Shown piece by piece: positions 63,701-64,000 of a DNA stretch of 64,000 bases. Source of the stretch: Streptomyces sp. NBC_01244. Lineage in GTDB: Bacteria; Actinomycetota; Actinomycetes; Streptomycetales; Streptomycetaceae. Both the position numbers and the translations under genes were made by a program. The notes under the pieces are model-generated. The model was not told where the DNA came from. It worked only from the letters and a program-made list of their open reading frames with translations, and made no database searches. Within the stretch, counting starts at the first letter, position 1, and the number at the start of each line of letters is the position of its first letter. The stretch lies in assembly GCF_035987325.1 (NCBI RefSeq), contig NZ_CP108488.1, positions 8,990,001-9,054,000 of the forward strand, read 5' to 3'.

Positions 63701-64000
63701 CTCCTGGCCACCGGAACCTTCGGCAGCGAGACCCTGTCCGGCTGGCAGCAGCTGCACTTCACCACCCCGGTGGCCATCACCGCGAACACCGAGTACGTGG
63801 CCTCGTACCACGCGCCGAACGGCAAGTACTCCGTGGACGGCGGCTACTTCACCGCCGCGCACCGCTCCTACCCGCTGGTGGCCCCGGCCGACGGCGGCGG
63901 CGCGAACACCGGAAACGGGCTCTACAAGTACGGGGCGGCCACGGTCTTCCCGAACAACACCTTCGGATCGGTGAACTACTGGGTCGGCCCGGTCTTCACC
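60755..64000 (+). CDS. Giant secreted protein: dimethylformamidase-like region, Ig-like domains and two DUF4082-like domains (3' truncated)
   Basis: Open from the ATG at 60755 (GAGG six bases upstream) to the window end, 1082 codons, with no stop. A signal peptide (cleaved near AVAADP) leads to a ~500-residue domain with YKVSVYRLGHYGGDGARLM, SDQTWQAYNNYGGQDLYDGGG, VFMSSGHDEYWTQDQF and TYFAGNEVFWKTR. This resembles the large-subunit-like domain of N,N-dimethylformamidase and has a conserved His-Asp-Glu. Then an Ig-like domain (~552-640), a DUF4082-like domain (~645-800, CPCTVWPAAAVPG), a Big/SbsA-type Ig domain (~813-910) and a second DUF4082-like domain from ~918 (CPCTLWGPGATP). Nearby sugar-nucleotide genes suggest it is glycosylated or surface-bound (inference). 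No known substrate. Confidence 0.85.
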   Translation, partial: MNRRTRLLRYGLFTVVAALMAAALPPSVAVAADPCGPGSNAIVCENSKAGTPMSDWFAPSAYGDIKGFPAQTSVQAGETLQFKIQSPTAYKVSVYRLGHYGGDGARLMSTPAQAAQTYPANFPQGGNPKSCTTKPSTGLVDCGNWPVTSTWTVPSDAVSGLYVANFDQADGNGVMPYPFVVRNDSSHSDIVVQTSDQTWQAYNNYGGQDLYDGGGPAPDGRAYEVSYNRPMDIGGENGIYGSEYQMVAWLERNGYDVSYMSGIDMSTKGATQLQNHKVFMSSGHDEYWTQDQFTNALNARHAGVNQTYFAGNEVFWKTRLAPSIDGANTANRTLVCYKETKLSFPQPNGIPDPSGIWTGTFMDPASATNGRPYQPQNQVTGSLFSVNGYRSDAITVPGAYAKMRLWRGTTVANLTPSQTATFPVGTLGYEWDSDVEDAARPPGQIAMSSTTVDINDGKYRLDYGNTYGNGTATHSLVAFRDQVSNALVFGSGTVQWSWGLTNMPTGNPDDAVVTEDKRMQQATVNIFADMGVQPKSLQSNLLVATASTDTTGPVITVSSPAANSTVPALRPVTITGTASDSGGGVVARVEVSTDGGTTWKATTGVGSWSYKWTPTTPGSAQIKVRAVDDSVNIGATTTVPLTVGPQQCPCTVWPAAAVPGTVNAGDGSAVELGVKIRSSVPGSITGVRFYKSPANTGTHTGSLWSSSGQRLATGTFTNETASGWQQLNFSSPIPVKANTTYIASYFAPNGGYSFDTTFASSDAGLAPFTALKSGTDGGNGLYRYSGTGGFPSTASSGSNYWVDAVLDTATASTTPPTVTSTSPQSAATGTAITATVKATFNSAVDADTLVFTVKDPGGATVPGSKVLDVSNSATFTPSTELALGTTYTASVQVADLWGNAMAAPVTWTFTTSTSPPAVNCPCTLWGPGATPTTANVNDDTNSVELGTRFQSTVAGYVTGVTFYKGPGNTGTHTGSLWSASGTLLATGTFGSETLSGWQQLHFTTPVAITANTEYVASYHAPNGKYSVDGGYFTAAHRSYPLVAPADGGGANTGNGLYKYGAATVFPNNTFGSVNYWVGPVFT

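Noticed and set aside
60536..63862. 1108-codon minus-strand frame opposite the giant secreted protein
   Set aside because: Gly/Val/Arg-rich shadow. The plus strand has a ribosome site, a signal peptide and consistent domains, though its stop lies beyond the window.

Overview
The window is high-GC actinobacterial DNA, almost certainly a Streptomyces chromosome. The support is strong third-position G/C bias, many GTG starts, four-base ATGA/GTGA gene overlaps, shared-ATPase-type sugar ABC operons without their own ATPase, a twin-arginine exported enzyme and a single TTA codon in a suspect position. Base 1 falls inside an MMPL/RND-type membrane protein, and base 64000 falls inside a very long secreted multidomain protein.

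Layout. (1) 1-1.5 kb: end of an MMPL transporter and an RNase HI. (2) 1.5-10.9 kb: a glycan-uptake locus with a DeoR-HTH/LacI-sensor regulator, an ABC sugar importer (binding protein and two permeases), a D-2-hydroxyacid dehydrogenase and a GH29 alpha-L-fucosidase, facing a secreted GH20 hexosaminidase with discoidin and ricin-type lectin domains. (3) 11-14.9 kb: a minus-strand operon of discoidin-metallophosphatase, MFS transporter and membrane-anchored beta-propeller. The MFS-propeller pair recurs at 51.5-53.9 kb. (4) 15-20.2 kb: small accessory genes (lipoprotein, DinB-like, FAD monooxygenase, membrane proteins, GNAT). (5) 20.4-21.8 kb: a small acidic protein followed by a zeta-toxin-like kinase. 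(6) 21.9-27 kb: an SOS-box-preceded dnaE2 plus ImuB-like mutagenesis operon. (7) 26.7-36 kb: exported beta-carbonic anhydrase, HelD-like helicase, DUF4239-like membrane protein, M14 carboxypeptidase, RpiR regulator, peroxiredoxin and oleate hydratase.

(8) 36.2-45.3 kb: a second carbohydrate locus with a LacI regulator, binding protein, two permeases, a GH87-type alpha-1,3-glucanase and a GH13 alpha-glucosidase. It reads as an alpha-1,3-glucan (mutan/nigeran) utilisation system. Paired TTGCG boxes occupy the same places in the regulator promoter and the importer promoter. (9) 45.3-51.4 kb: an ACT-domain gene behind a 14-codon leader and an intrinsic terminator, TetR plus MFS efflux, initiator tRNA-Met, cold-shock protein and DEAD-box helicase. 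(10) 54-64 kb: a GT2 glycosyltransferase diverging from a tightly coupled sugar-nucleotide operon (Gfo/Idh dehydrogenase, SDR epimerase/dehydratase, two DegT aminotransferases, hexapeptide acyltransferase). This operon runs into a giant secreted protein with a dimethylformamidase-like region, Ig-like domains and two DUF4082-like domains.

The best candidates for less-described biology are the amino-sugar/giant-secreted-protein cluster, the alpha-1,3-glucan locus with its matched operators, the duplicated MFS/propeller module, the leader-peptide attenuator before the orphan ACT protein, and the small-protein/zeta-kinase pair. All functional statements come from reading motifs by eye; no database search was run.
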